From Pararhizobium sp. YC-54 (GTDB taxonomy: Bacteria > Pseudomonadota > Alphaproteobacteria > Rhizobiales > Rhizobiaceae): a stretch of 64,000 bases of DNA. Position 1 is the stretch's first letter, and each line of letters begins with the position of its first letter. The notes beneath the pieces were generated by a model that saw only the letters and a list, made by a program, of their open reading frames with translations, searched no databases and had not been told where the DNA came from. The DNA is taken from the NCBI RefSeq assembly GCF_025847205.1, contig NZ_JAOYTH010000008.1:124001-188000 (forward strand), read 5' to 3'. Below are positions 32,783 to 40,833 of the stretch, piece by piece. A program made the position numbers and the translations under genes.

Positions 32783-33645
32783 CGAATTCCCGATTTCATA
32801 AAGGATTGTACGACCTGCCGTTGCAGCAGGACGTAGAAAATGAGGATCGGCAGGCTTGCCATGGTCGATGCCGCCATCAATGGCCCCCATTCGGTGCCTT
32901 CGGCCGTCATAAACATTTGGATGCCGATCTGGATAACGCTGTTGGCAGGCGTTCGCGAAAGCAGCAACGGCCAGAAATACTCATTCCAGGTGGAGATGAA
33001 GATGAGGATCGTCAGGGATGCGATCATGCCTTGCAGGTTTGGCACGATGACTTCCCACAGGATGCGCCATCCGCCCGCACCATCCATGCGCGCCGCCTCC
33101 AGCACCTCCTTAGGGAACGTGCGCATCGACTGGGTGAACAGCATGACGGCGAGCGCGCTGGCGAAATGCGGCAGGATCAGCGCAGTCAGGCTGTCCAGCA
33201 TCCCGAGCCTGGCGACCAGAAGATAGTTCGGGATCATGACGACCTGGAGGGGCGTGAGCCATGTCACTGCCATCAGAGCGTAAATTAACTTGTCGAAGGC
33301 GAAGCGGTAGCGGACGAATGCATAGGCCGCCAGCAATCCGGTCAGCAACTGGAAGGCAGTCACGGCGACGGAAACGATCACCGTGTTGACCAGCATGCTG
33401 CCGATCGGGATCGCCCTGAGTGCATAGCTATAGTTTTCGAGCGTGATCGTGCTGGGCCAGAACGCGCCATCGAGCAGGGCGTTGGCCGGGCGCAACGAGC
33501 TGACGATCATCCAGTAGACCGGAAGGAGGCAGATCAGCGAGAGGATGATCATAACCCCGTGACCAAAGGGCGCGCGCAGGACCGGATGCGGCCGGCTTCG
33601 TACAGGAGCGACGCGGGTCATAGGCATTGCGATATTAGTTGTCAT
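32779..33645 (-). CDS. ABC transporter permease, CUT1 type (UgpE/MalG-like)
   Basis: 288 residues, six hydrophobic segments. The EAA loop EVLEAARMDGAGGWRILWEV and the C-terminal FISTWNEYFWPLL are standard for the inner MalG-like subunit. Start placed at the ATG at 33645, overlapping the end of the other permease by 11 bp; ATG 33627 is possible. Its stop overlaps the phosphatase start. Confidence 0.9.
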   Translation of the reverse strand: MTTNIAMPMTRVAPVRSRPHPVLRAPFGHGVMIILSLICLLPVYWMIVSSLRPANALLDGAFWPSTITLENYSYALRAIPIGSMLVNTVIVSVAVTAFQLLTGLLAAYAFVRYRFAFDKLIYALMAVTWLTPLQVVMIPNYLLVARLGMLDSLTALILPHFASALAVMLFTQSMRTFPKEVLEAARMDGAGGWRILWEVIVPNLQGMIASLTILIFISTWNEYFWPLLLSRTPANSVIQIGIQMFMTAEGTEWGPLMAASTMASLPILIFYVLLQRQVVQSFMKSGIR

Positions 33646-34564
33646 GGAACGAATACCTGTCGGCAAGGCGCATGAGGCTGAAGGCAAGGACGCCGAAGCC
33701 AAGGAAGAGGATGATGGCCGCGGCCGAACTCCAGCCGACCGACATGCTTGAAAAGCCGAAATCCCACAGGATGTGGAAGATGTTCGTGGTCGAGCCGAGC
33801 GGGCCGCCCTGGGTGAGCACCACGATATAGGAGAAGCTCCATTGCGCGCCGAGCAGGGTGGTGATCATCACCAGGAACAGGATCGTGGAGGAAAGCAGCG
33901 GCAGCCGGATATCCCGGATGATTTCCCAGCGGCTCGCGCCGTCCATTCGAGCCGCCTCAACCAGGGCGGGATTGATATTAGCATTCGCCGCCGAGAGGAT
34001 GAGCGTCGAAAAGCCGATCAGCTTCCAGCCGGTGATGAAGACAATGGCCCAGATGGCGATGTCCGGATCGGTGAGGAACTGTATTGGCGCTATGCCCGCG
34101 GATTTCAGAAGCCCGTTGAGGACACCGTAGTCCGGGTCGAGAACCCATCGCCAAACCGAGGCGGCGACGACCGGCGCGATGATCATCGGGACGAAGATGA
34201 TCGCCCGGTAGACATTGCGGAAACGTCCCGAAAGATCGTTGGTGTAGATCGCGACAGCGAGCGGCACGATCACCGCGAGCGGAAGCAGACCAATGACATA
34301 GATGCCCGTGTTCCTCAGTGCCTGCCAGAATTTCGGCAGGGCGAAGATATTGGCATAGTTCGACCAGCCGACGAACTTCACAGGAGCACGTGGCAGCATA
34401 TTCCACTGGTGGAAGCTCAACCACAGCGCATCGAACAGCGGCCAGTATATCCAGACGAGAAAGGTAAGGGCTGCGGGCGCTATATAGAGCCACGGAGCAA
34501 TGCTTCGTCGACTGTGCCGCATGCGGCGGGCGGACTGGGAAGGCGAGGAAAAGGCGGCGGTCAT
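33635..34564 (-). CDS. ABC transporter permease, CUT1 type (UgpA/MalF-like)
   Basis: 309 residues, six hydrophobic segments (WLYIAPAALTFLVWIYWPLF first). The EAA loop LVEAARMDGASRWEIIRDI is present. A short basic N-terminus, SSPSQSARRMRHSRR, is the part duplicated at 26.95-27.05 kb. It follows the binding-protein gene after a 62-bp gap containing a strong hairpin (34588-34610). Confidence 0.9.
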   Translation of the reverse strand: MTAAFSSPSQSARRMRHSRRSIAPWLYIAPAALTFLVWIYWPLFDALWLSFHQWNMLPRAPVKFVGWSNYANIFALPKFWQALRNTGIYVIGLLPLAVIVPLAVAIYTNDLSGRFRNVYRAIIFVPMIIAPVVAASVWRWVLDPDYGVLNGLLKSAGIAPIQFLTDPDIAIWAIVFITGWKLIGFSTLILSAANANINPALVEAARMDGASRWEIIRDIRLPLLSSTILFLVMITTLLGAQWSFSYIVVLTQGGPLGSTTNIFHILWDFGFSSMSVGWSSAAAIILFLGFGVLAFSLMRLADRYSFHDN

Positions 34565-34620
34565 CGGGCACCCATTTGGAGATAGGGGCCGCCGAGACGG
34601 TCTCGGCGGCAGGGATCGCG
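34504..34620 (-). repeat. Intergenic/permease 5' segment duplicated at 26946-27047, with mRNA hairpin
   Basis: Contains a perfect 10-bp hairpin GCCGCCGAGA / TCTCGGCGGC (34588-34610) between the binding-protein and permease genes, the position where ABC operons often carry a hairpin that raises binding-protein expression. The whole stretch recurs in degenerate, inverted form at 26.95-27.05 kb. Confidence 0.7.
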
Positions 34621-34626
34621 AAATGG

Positions 34627-35943
34627 TCAGTTCGTCATGAGGCTCTGGGCCTGCTCCTGAGCCGCCTTCATGGTCTCAGTCACATCGCCCTTCCCGAAGA
34701 CGGCTGCTTCGGTGGCATCCAGGAAAATCTTGGCGATCTGTCGGTAACTTTGGCCAGGATAGGCCACCCACGGCTGAAGCCGTTGAAGCTGCGCCAGGTT
34801 CGGGCGCACCATCGGGTGCTCCTTGACCCATGGACCAAGATATTGCGGATCATCGACGATATCGGTGCGGAGCGGCAGATAGCCGATTTCCGAGGTGATG
34901 ACGGTGTAGCCGCGCTTCGACGTCAGGAATTTCATCAGCTCCCATGCCGCGCGCTGCTTGAGCGGATCCTGGCTGAAGATCACCAGCCCGCTGCCGGAAT
35001 TGGTCGGCGCCGACGGTTTGTCGCCGAAACCAGGCATCTGTGCGGCGCGCAGCTCGAATTTGCCCGCCGCGCCCTTGATCAGCGCGTTCTGCTGGGCAGA
35101 GGTATTCAGCAACATGCCGAGTTGCCCCGACTTCATCGTCTCTACCATCGCATCGCTTGGCATGTTCTCGTATACGCCGGCGTCATGCAGGTCGCGCAGC
35201 ATCGATATCGCCTGCACGGCGGCAGGCTCGCCGAAGGTGATCGTCTTGCGATCCTTAGACAGTGCGCCGCCGCCATTCGACCGCAGAACGCCCTGCAAGG
35301 CCCAATCGAAACCGGCCGCCCCGCCACCTGCGAGCGCTCCGTTGAAACCCTGAGCGCCGGTCTTGTCATGGATGGCGACGGCGGCGGCCTTCACCTGTTC
35401 CCAGGTTCTTGGCGGCTCATCGGGATTGAGACCGGCCTTGCGGAAGAGGTCGGCGTTGTAAAAGAGAACCGGCGTGGAGAATGTATAGGCCAGTGCGTAG
35501 GTTTTGCCGTCCAACTGGCCGAGCCTGATGCCGGCGGGGATCATGCCGGAGAAATGGTCGTCTAGCTCCTGCTTGGGAACGATGTCTTCAAGCGCGACGG
35601 CGCCGAGATTGTCGGCCACGAAGGCAAGTCCGTCGAAGATGACCTGTGCGACATCAGGCACGCGGTCGGCGGCCATGTCGCTCTGCAGGCGGCTGGCCAT
35701 ATCCAGCCCGGGTACCGCCACGCCCTCGACCTTGACGTTGGGGTTCGCCGCCATGAATTCACTGATCAGCTTCACGGTGGCGTCCGCGCCGAGGCCGGCG
35801 GCCGCGAGGTTGTAGTTGTAGAATGTGATGGTGACAGGCTTGTCGATGGTTGGAGCCGCAGTCTGTGCGTGTGCGGCCGCGGTCATAAGTACGCCGGCGG
35901 CGAAAAGCGACGAAAAGCCCGTCAGGAGATTTCTTCTCAACAT
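34627..35943 (-). CDS. ABC transporter substrate-binding protein, CUT1 / UgpB-like
   Basis: 438 residues. Signal peptide (LLTGFSSLFAAGVLMTAAAHA), then a type II periplasmic fold starting VTITFYNYNLAAAGLGADAT. Later YALAYTFSTPVLFYNADLFRKAGL and TNSGSGLVIFS are typical of UgpB-like family 1 binding proteins. Start ATG after GAGGATTTGAGC. Lies 10 bp after the phosphoesterase gene. A glycerol-phosphate or other phosphate-ester ligand is suggested by the UgpB-like sequence together with the two phosphatase genes (inference). Confidence 0.88.
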   Translation of the reverse strand: MLRRNLLTGFSSLFAAGVLMTAAAHAQTAAPTIDKPVTITFYNYNLAAAGLGADATVKLISEFMAANPNVKVEGVAVPGLDMASRLQSDMAADRVPDVAQVIFDGLAFVADNLGAVALEDIVPKQELDDHFSGMIPAGIRLGQLDGKTYALAYTFSTPVLFYNADLFRKAGLNPDEPPRTWEQVKAAAVAIHDKTGAQGFNGALAGGGAAGFDWALQGVLRSNGGGALSKDRKTITFGEPAAVQAISMLRDLHDAGVYENMPSDAMVETMKSGQLGMLLNTSAQQNALIKGAAGKFELRAAQMPGFGDKPSAPTNSGSGLVIFSQDPLKQRAAWELMKFLTSKRGYTVITSEIGYLPLRTDIVDDPQYLGPWVKEHPMVRPNLAQLQRLQPWVAYPGQSYRQIAKIFLDATEAAVFGKGDVTETMKAAQEQAQSLMTN

Positions 35944-35953
35944 GCTCAAATCC

Positions 35954-36817
35954 TCATTCTGCTGCAGCGGCAAGACGCTGGCGCTCGAGTTCTGCAATGG
36001 CCGCAAGGGGAATGACGTGCAGTTCACGCCGCTCCGCAGGCTGCGGAACGAAGGAGATCGTCAGACCCGACGGACGCAGCTTGCAGAGCGCAAAGCCCGA
36101 TCCGCTGACCATCCGGAGGTTTTCGGGAAGGTGCAGGACATCGGTCGCGGCGTGCTGCCCGATACCGACAACGAGCGGAATACCGTACCAGTTCGAAACT
36201 CGGTCGAAATGGATGTGGCCGGAAACGATGCCGATGACATTCCGGTCCTTCAGAAGGTCGCGCAACACGATCGTATCGGCGCAGGCAAAGGTTTCCCACT
36301 GGCCTTCGACATCGTCCTCGTCCAGGGCGGGGCCGTGATGCATGACCAGCAGCTTGGGCAGGTCGTTTTCGCCGAGCTTGGCCTTCAGCCATTCAGCCTG
36401 GCCATCTTCGAAGCCGCCGCCAATGCGGTTCGGGATGGACGAATCGAGCACAATCACATGGATGCCGTTGATGACCTGGTCGTGGTCGTAGGGCTTCTGG
36501 AGGCCGGTATCGCGGCCGAGAATGCTGCTGTAGAAATTTTCCCGAACGTCATGGTTTCCAAGACCGAAGAGCACCGGGATGCCAAGATCGGCTTCGTGGA
36601 AAATCCGCTGGAGTTCCTCGTAGTCGCTGATCTCGCCGCGATTGACGAGATCGCCGCTGGCAACAATGAAATCGGGCTTCGGCACGATCGATTTGATATC
36701 GGCAAGGATTGCCGTCAGCGTCGTCGAGGTATCGGAATAGAGATTTGTATCCAGAATTTCGGGATTCCCGACATGAATATCCGTCAGGTGTACGAAGGTG
36801 GGATGTTTCGCCATCAT
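35954..36817 (-). CDS. Metallophosphoesterase (Icc/GpdQ-like class III phosphodiesterase)
   Basis: About 287 residues. The binuclear metal motifs are complete: LTDIHVG (D-x-H), SGDLVNRGE (G-D), GNHDVR (G-N-H-D), VMHHGP and SGHIHFD (G-H-x-H). These define the class III cyclic nucleotide / glycerophosphodiester phosphodiesterases. No signal peptide is seen. The start is uncertain: ATGs at 36826, 36817 and 36814 are all possible. First gene of the leftward ABC operon and divergent from a TetR regulator. With a UgpB-like binding protein, cleavage of an imported phosphodiester is a reasonable guess. Confidence 0.85.
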   Translation of the reverse strand: MMAKHPTFVHLTDIHVGNPEILDTNLYSDTSTTLTAILADIKSIVPKPDFIVASGDLVNRGEISDYEELQRIFHEADLGIPVLFGLGNHDVRENFYSSILGRDTGLQKPYDHDQVINGIHVIVLDSSIPNRIGGGFEDGQAEWLKAKLGENDLPKLLVMHHGPALDEDDVEGQWETFACADTIVLRDLLKDRNVIGIVSGHIHFDRVSNWYGIPLVVGIGQHAATDVLHLPENLRMVSGSGFALCKLRPSGLTISFVPQPAERRELHVIPLAAIAELERQRLAAAAE

Positions 36818-36912
36818 TAGATCCATTTGCCGTTGCGCGGCCTCTTGCCGCATGAGAGAGAGCCGGTTGCCCGTCTGTCGAAATCCTGTTAGCAATGCTC
36901 CATGACATTGAG

Positions 36913-36924
36913 ATGAACATTCAT
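36913..36924. promoter_or_regulatory. Candidate TetR operator
   Basis: ATGAA-CA-TTCAT is a 5-bp inverted repeat two bases before the TetR start codon, in the gap between the divergent phosphoesterase and TetR genes. A bound dimer could block both promoters. Confidence 0.4.
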
Positions 36925-36926
36925 TC

Positions 36927-37496
36927 ATGACCCAGTTGCAAGAACCTCGTATCCGTATTTTGAAGGCAGCAGCCCGCTTGTTCGTCGAGAACGGCCTGCA
37001 ATCGTCGATGGCGCTGATTGCAGAAACCGCAAGCGTTTCAACAGGATCGGTCTACAATCACTTCCCTTCGAAGGAAGGGCTGATCCTTGAGGTCTGCCGG
37101 CAACTGGCAAGCACAATGGAAGACGTCCTCGTCCGCCCCATCGATCGTACGATTCCCTACAGGAAGCGGGTCGATGCCTATGTCGGGACTTACATCGACT
37201 TCATCTGGGCGGATGCGGATCGCGCCGCCCTCTATGATTACATCAGCAATACGCCTGCAATTCCGATCGAGGAACTGTTAGCGATTTTCGACAGGGTGAC
37301 GGAACATAGCATCGCGATTTTCTCGGAAGCGCAGGAAGGCGGCCCCGGCTGGGGACTTTCGCCGAAGCTTGCCGGCTCGTTCGTGCGCGGCGCCATTCGA
37401 AATACGCTGAAACGCCACCGCGCAGCCGGAGAGGATCTGACCGAGGCGCACCGCGCCGGCATCATGCGAATGTGCTGGAATGCTCTGGCGTCCTAA
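36927..37496 (+). CDS. TetR-family transcriptional regulator
   Basis: 189 residues. The N-terminal helix-turn-helix reads RILKAAARLFVENG, then SMALIAETASVSTGSVYNHF and PSKEGLILEV, the canonical TetR pattern. The C-terminal ligand domain is all helical. Divergent from the metallophosphoesterase/ABC operon, it is the probable repressor of that operon. No clear ribosome site precedes the ATG, so a very short or leaderless mRNA is possible. Confidence 0.88.
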   Translation: MTQLQEPRIRILKAAARLFVENGLQSSMALIAETASVSTGSVYNHFPSKEGLILEVCRQLASTMEDVLVRPIDRTIPYRKRVDAYVGTYIDFIWADADRAALYDYISNTPAIPIEELLAIFDRVTEHSIAIFSEAQEGGPGWGLSPKLAGSFVRGAIRNTLKRHRAAGEDLTEAHRAGIMRMCWNALAS

Positions 37497-37578
37497 ACGC
37501 GAGAACGCTCCAAGATCGGCGGGAGACGGTGAAGACACGTGTCGCGCTGCCGACGTGTGTGGTACGCTGAACCTCGTT

Positions 37579-37685
37579 CGGTCCACCTACCATTCTACCC
37601 ACCGTCGCCCCGACCAAGCCCAGACTGGAACGTCGTATCCGTGAGATCTGCGAGACACGTGCCGATACGGTTAACCGTACTGCCG
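37579..37685 (+). pseudogene. IS3-family (IS407-like) OrfB transposase fragment
   Basis: One frame reads RSTYHSTHRRPDQAQ, the next LERRIREICETR, then the degraded VRYGYR region. Joined, this is the conserved stretch of IS3/IS407-type OrfB (RSTYHYxxRRPDQAxLRxRIREIAETRVRYGYRR). At least two frameshifts; the rest of the element is gone. It fills the gap between the convergent TetR and LacI genes. Confidence 0.72.
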
Positions 37686-37722
37686 GTTCCGCAATAGCCA
37701 TCGAGCCTGCAACACGTTGAAA

Positions 37723-38784
37723 CTAGGTGATCGACAGGGACCGGCAAGAAGCCGTGGACGCACGCTCGACCAGATGACAGGCGAGCTCGACGCGGCGCGG
37801 CGGCATGGGCAGACCGGACAGGCTGTCACGCAGGAGATCGAGGGCGACCGAGCCGATCTCGCGCATGGGGATATGCATCGTCGTCAATGGCGGACTGAGG
37901 AATGACGCCTGCGGCAGGTCGTCCATGCCCATGACAGAAACATCGCCCGGCACCGAGTAGCCCCGCTGCTGAACGCCCATCATGGCGCCGACGGCCAAAC
38001 TGTCGCCAGCGGCCAGCACGGCGGTAAAATCAAGCCCGCGCGCTTCGATTCGCGACGCAATAGCCTGCGCCGCCAGTTCCGGTAGCCAGTCCTCTACCGG
38101 CACAACCAGATCCGCGTCGGCGGCAAGCCCATGATGCAGCAGCGCATCCTTCCAGCCCTCGTAGCGCCGCTCGATGGTGCGCCGCCCCGGCCGCATCAGG
38201 AACAGGATGCGCTCATGGCCAAGCTCGATCAGATGGTCGGCTGCCAGCCGCGCGCTGGACCGGTTGCAGGGCGTGACGCTGGAGAGCCGCATGAACGGAT
38301 CGTCACCGTTGAGAAGCACGACCGGCTTGTCGAAGCCGCGTGTCGCGGCCAGCATGCCCTCGTCATCGATGGTCAGGAACAAGAGGCCCGCGACCTGCGG
38401 ATCGTTCTGCGCCTCCTCCAGGACTGCCAATTCCTCGTTCTGGTCGGCGATCGGCCGCGTGACGATTTCAAGCCCGAGCGCCTGTGCGCGCTCCTTCAGC
38501 CCCTCAAGCACGTAAAGCGTGAACTGGTTGCGCACATAGTCGATCATCGCAGCACTCGATGCGGCCAGAATGACTTTCTGGCCTGCAACAGCGGTCGGGA
38601 TGACATAATTGGCGATCTTCGCAGCTTCGAGCACCTGCTGGCGGATTTCCGGCCGAACGCCTTTTTCGCCGGCGATAGCACGCGAAGCGGTGCTCAGTGA
38701 AACCCCGCATGCCTCAGCGATGTCCTCCAGGCGTACGCGCTTGCTCTTCTTTCCGCGTTTACCGGGTAGCGGTTTCACAGCCAT
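37723..38784 (-). CDS. LacI-family transcriptional regulator
   Basis: 353 residues. The helix-turn-helix is near residues 17-45 (VRLEDIAEACGVSLSTASRA with the hinge sequence after it). The ligand domain follows (VAGLLFLTIDDEGM; GHERILFLMRPGRRTIERRYEGW; VSVMGMDDLPQASFLSPPLTT). Start ATG after GGAGAAACGAC. Divergent from the GH105/KduI genes, so it is the likely regulator of the pectin-derived uronide module, probably sensing a KDG-type or unsaturated-uronide intermediate (inference). Confidence 0.9.
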   Translation of the reverse strand: MAVKPLPGKRGKKSKRVRLEDIAEACGVSLSTASRAIAGEKGVRPEIRQQVLEAAKIANYVIPTAVAGQKVILAASSAAMIDYVRNQFTLYVLEGLKERAQALGLEIVTRPIADQNEELAVLEEAQNDPQVAGLLFLTIDDEGMLAATRGFDKPVVLLNGDDPFMRLSSVTPCNRSSARLAADHLIELGHERILFLMRPGRRTIERRYEGWKDALLHHGLAADADLVVPVEDWLPELAAQAIASRIEARGLDFTAVLAAGDSLAVGAMMGVQQRGYSVPGDVSVMGMDDLPQASFLSPPLTTMHIPMREIGSVALDLLRDSLSGLPMPPRRVELACHLVERASTASCRSLSIT

Positions 38785-38824
38785 GTCGTTTCTCCATTTC
38801 ATCATCATGAGAAAAATTTTCAGA

Positions 38825-38832
38825 TTGCGCAA
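38825..38832. promoter_or_regulatory. Candidate LacI-type operator
   Basis: TTGCGCAA, an 8-bp palindrome with a central CG as in LacI-family sites, lies midway between the divergent LacI and GH105 genes; GAAAAATTTTC is adjacent (38812-38822). Confidence 0.35.
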
Positions 38833-38899
38833 GAGAAATCACCGTGCATTTATTTCGCTACAGAGCCGCCGTAAGAGCGGCATATGTGGAGGAGCATTC

Positions 38900-40000
38900 A
38901 TGGGTCCAGATGGCCGCGACATTCGCAACGGTCTCGATCGCCTTGTTGCCGGAACGACCGGCCTCAAGCACGACGGCCGCTTCCATGAGCCCAATCTCGA
39001 TGGGACCGCCGGCGACTACATCAGCTTCGACAGCTGGGAATGGCCGCAGGGCGTTGGTCTCTATGGCCTGATCAAACTGTGGCTGTTCACCGGCCGCGAC
39101 GACCTGCGCCAGCTTGTCGAACAATGGTATTTGCAGCGCATCGAAGCGGGACTGCCGCAGCTCAACGTCAACACAACGGCGCCGATGCTCGGCCTGTCGG
39201 TGCTCTGGGCAAAGACCCGGGACCCACGCTGGCAGCCGGTGCTCGACCAATGGGCAAACCGCGTGATGGCCGACCTTGGCCGCACCCCGGAAGGCGGCTT
39301 CGAGCATCACGTCTCCGACAAGGTCAATCATGACGAACTCTGGGACGACACGCTTTATATGGTCGCCCTGTTCCTGGCATCCTACGGCCAGGCGAGCGGC
39401 CGGCGCGAACTCGTCGATGAAGCCTCGCGCCAGTTCCTCGTGCACACCCGTTATCTCGCAGACACACACACGGGCCTGTGGTTCCATGGGTGGACCTTCG
39501 ACGGGCGCCACAATTTTGCCGAGGCGCGCTGGGCACGCGGCAATGCCTGGATCACGGCGGGATTGCTCGATCTCTTCGATCTTGCGGAGCTGACCAAGCC
39601 GGTGAAGGATTTTCTGCAAGGCGTCCTGGTGGCGCAGGTCGATGCGCTGTTGGCGCTCCAGGCGCCCTCCGGTGCATGGCGGACGTTGCTCGACGACGCG
39701 ACCTCCTATGAAGAAATTTCCGCCACCGCCGGTATCGGTTACGGTCTGCTGAAGGGCTATCGCCTCGGCCTCGGCACCCCGGCATGGCGCGCTGCCGGCC
39801 TGAAGGCCTTGCGGGTGGTGATGGACAATATCGACGAAACCGGCACCGTGCTCAATGTCTCCTACGGCACGCGCATGGGCCATGACCTCCAGTTCTACAA
39901 GGATATCCCCATTCAACCGACCGGCTATGGCCAGGCCTTGGCCATCCTGTGCCTTTCCGAAGGCCTGCAGCACGTCGGACAAGAAGGACAAGCAGCATGA
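38900..40000 (+). CDS. GH105 unsaturated rhamnogalacturonyl/uronyl hydrolase (YteR-like)
   Basis: 366 residues, normal for GH105/GH88. The (alpha/alpha)6 barrel markers are visible: SWEWPQGVGLYGL at 45-57, NHDELWDDTLYMV at 143-155 containing the catalytic Asp region, and FAEARWARGNAW further on. These enzymes remove the unsaturated 4,5-uronic acid left by pectate or rhamnogalacturonan lyases. No signal peptide, so it acts on imported oligosaccharides, consistent with the ABC importer downstream. Start ATG after GGAGGAGC; its stop overlaps the KduI start. Confidence 0.9.
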   Translation: MGPDGRDIRNGLDRLVAGTTGLKHDGRFHEPNLDGTAGDYISFDSWEWPQGVGLYGLIKLWLFTGRDDLRQLVEQWYLQRIEAGLPQLNVNTTAPMLGLSVLWAKTRDPRWQPVLDQWANRVMADLGRTPEGGFEHHVSDKVNHDELWDDTLYMVALFLASYGQASGRRELVDEASRQFLVHTRYLADTHTGLWFHGWTFDGRHNFAEARWARGNAWITAGLLDLFDLAELTKPVKDFLQGVLVAQVDALLALQAPSGAWRTLLDDATSYEEISATAGIGYGLLKGYRLGLGTPAWRAAGLKALRVVMDNIDETGTVLNVSYGTRMGHDLQFYKDIPIQPTGYGQALAILCLSEGLQHVGQEGQAA

Positions 40001-40833
40001 CGATGAAGATTTTGTACGGAGCAGCCCCGGAAGACGTCAAAGGCTACGACACGGAAAAACTCCGCAGCGCTTTCCTGATGACCGACCTGTTCGTGCCGGA
40101 CGCCGCCAATTTCACCTATACACATGTCGACCGCCTGCTTCTCGGCGGCGCAATGCCGGTTTCCAGGAGTGTGGTCTTCGGTTCCGGCGACGAGATCGGC
40201 ACGCCCTATCTCCTGTCGGCACGCGAAATGGGCATCGCCAATCTGGGCGGCACGGGCACCGTCACGGTCGATGGTCACTCCTTCACGCTGGAAAACCGCG
40301 ACGTGCTTTATCTCGGCCGCGGCGCCCGCGAGATAACGATGACGAGCCTTTCGGGAAAGACCCCTGCCCGGTTCTACATGAACTCGGTGCCGGCCGGCGC
40401 CGACATTCCGCACAAGCTGATCAAGAAGGCGGAATCGAAGGCCGTCGATCTGGGTGACGGCCGCCGCTCCAACAAGCGGCGGCTGGCCATGTACATCCAT
40501 CCGGAAGTCACGCCCTCATGCCTGCTTCTGATGGGCATTACCGATCTTGCCGAGGGCAGTGTCTGGAACACAATGCCCCCGCACCTGCATGAGCGCCGCA
40601 TGGAGGCTTATTGCTATTTCGACATGGCGGCGGAAGATCGCATCATCCACCTGATGGGCCGCCCGGAAGAGACGCGCCATCTGATCGTCGCCAATGGCGA
40701 CGCCGTGCTGTCCCCCGCCTGGTCTATCCACATGGGCGCCGGTACCGGCCCCTATGCCTTCGTCTGGGGCATGACCGGAGAAAACCAGGAATACAACGAC
40801 GTGGCCCCGGTGGCCCTGGCAGAGCTGAAATGA
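39997..40833 (+). CDS. kduI: 5-dehydro-4-deoxy-D-glucuronate isomerase (4-deoxy-L-threo-5-hexosulose-uronate ketol-isomerase)
   Basis: 278 residues, the standard KduI length. The cupin-like zinc site is present: PPHLHERRMEAYCYF gives two His and one Glu, and SPAWSIHMGAGTG the fourth ligand His. N-terminal DVKGYDTEKLRSAFL and the region GGAMPVSRSVVF also match the family. KduI converts the unsaturated uronic acid product released by GH105 to 3-deoxy-D-glycero-2,5-hexodiulosonate. ATGA-coupled on both sides to GH105 and the 827-residue protein. Confidence 0.95.
   Translation: MTMKILYGAAPEDVKGYDTEKLRSAFLMTDLFVPDAANFTYTHVDRLLLGGAMPVSRSVVFGSGDEIGTPYLLSAREMGIANLGGTGTVTVDGHSFTLENRDVLYLGRGAREITMTSLSGKTPARFYMNSVPAGADIPHKLIKKAESKAVDLGDGRRSNKRRLAMYIHPEVTPSCLLLMGITDLAEGSVWNTMPPHLHERRMEAYCYFDMAAEDRIIHLMGRPEETRHLIVANGDAVLSPAWSIHMGAGTGPYAFVWGMTGENQEYNDVAPVALAELK

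Noticed and set aside
37666..37679. Perfect 14-bp palindrome TACGGTTAACCGTA near the LacI gene, similar to the GntR operator
   Set aside because: It lies at the 3' end of two convergent genes and falls in the RYGYR-coding stretch of an IS3-type transposase remnant, so it is probably incidental; its arm order is also reversed relative to the operator.
40611..40829. Upstream in-frame extension of the 827-residue protein into kduI
   Set aside because: It would overlap kduI by more than 200 bp, while an ATG in an ATGA overlap at 40830 matches the coupling style of the operon.
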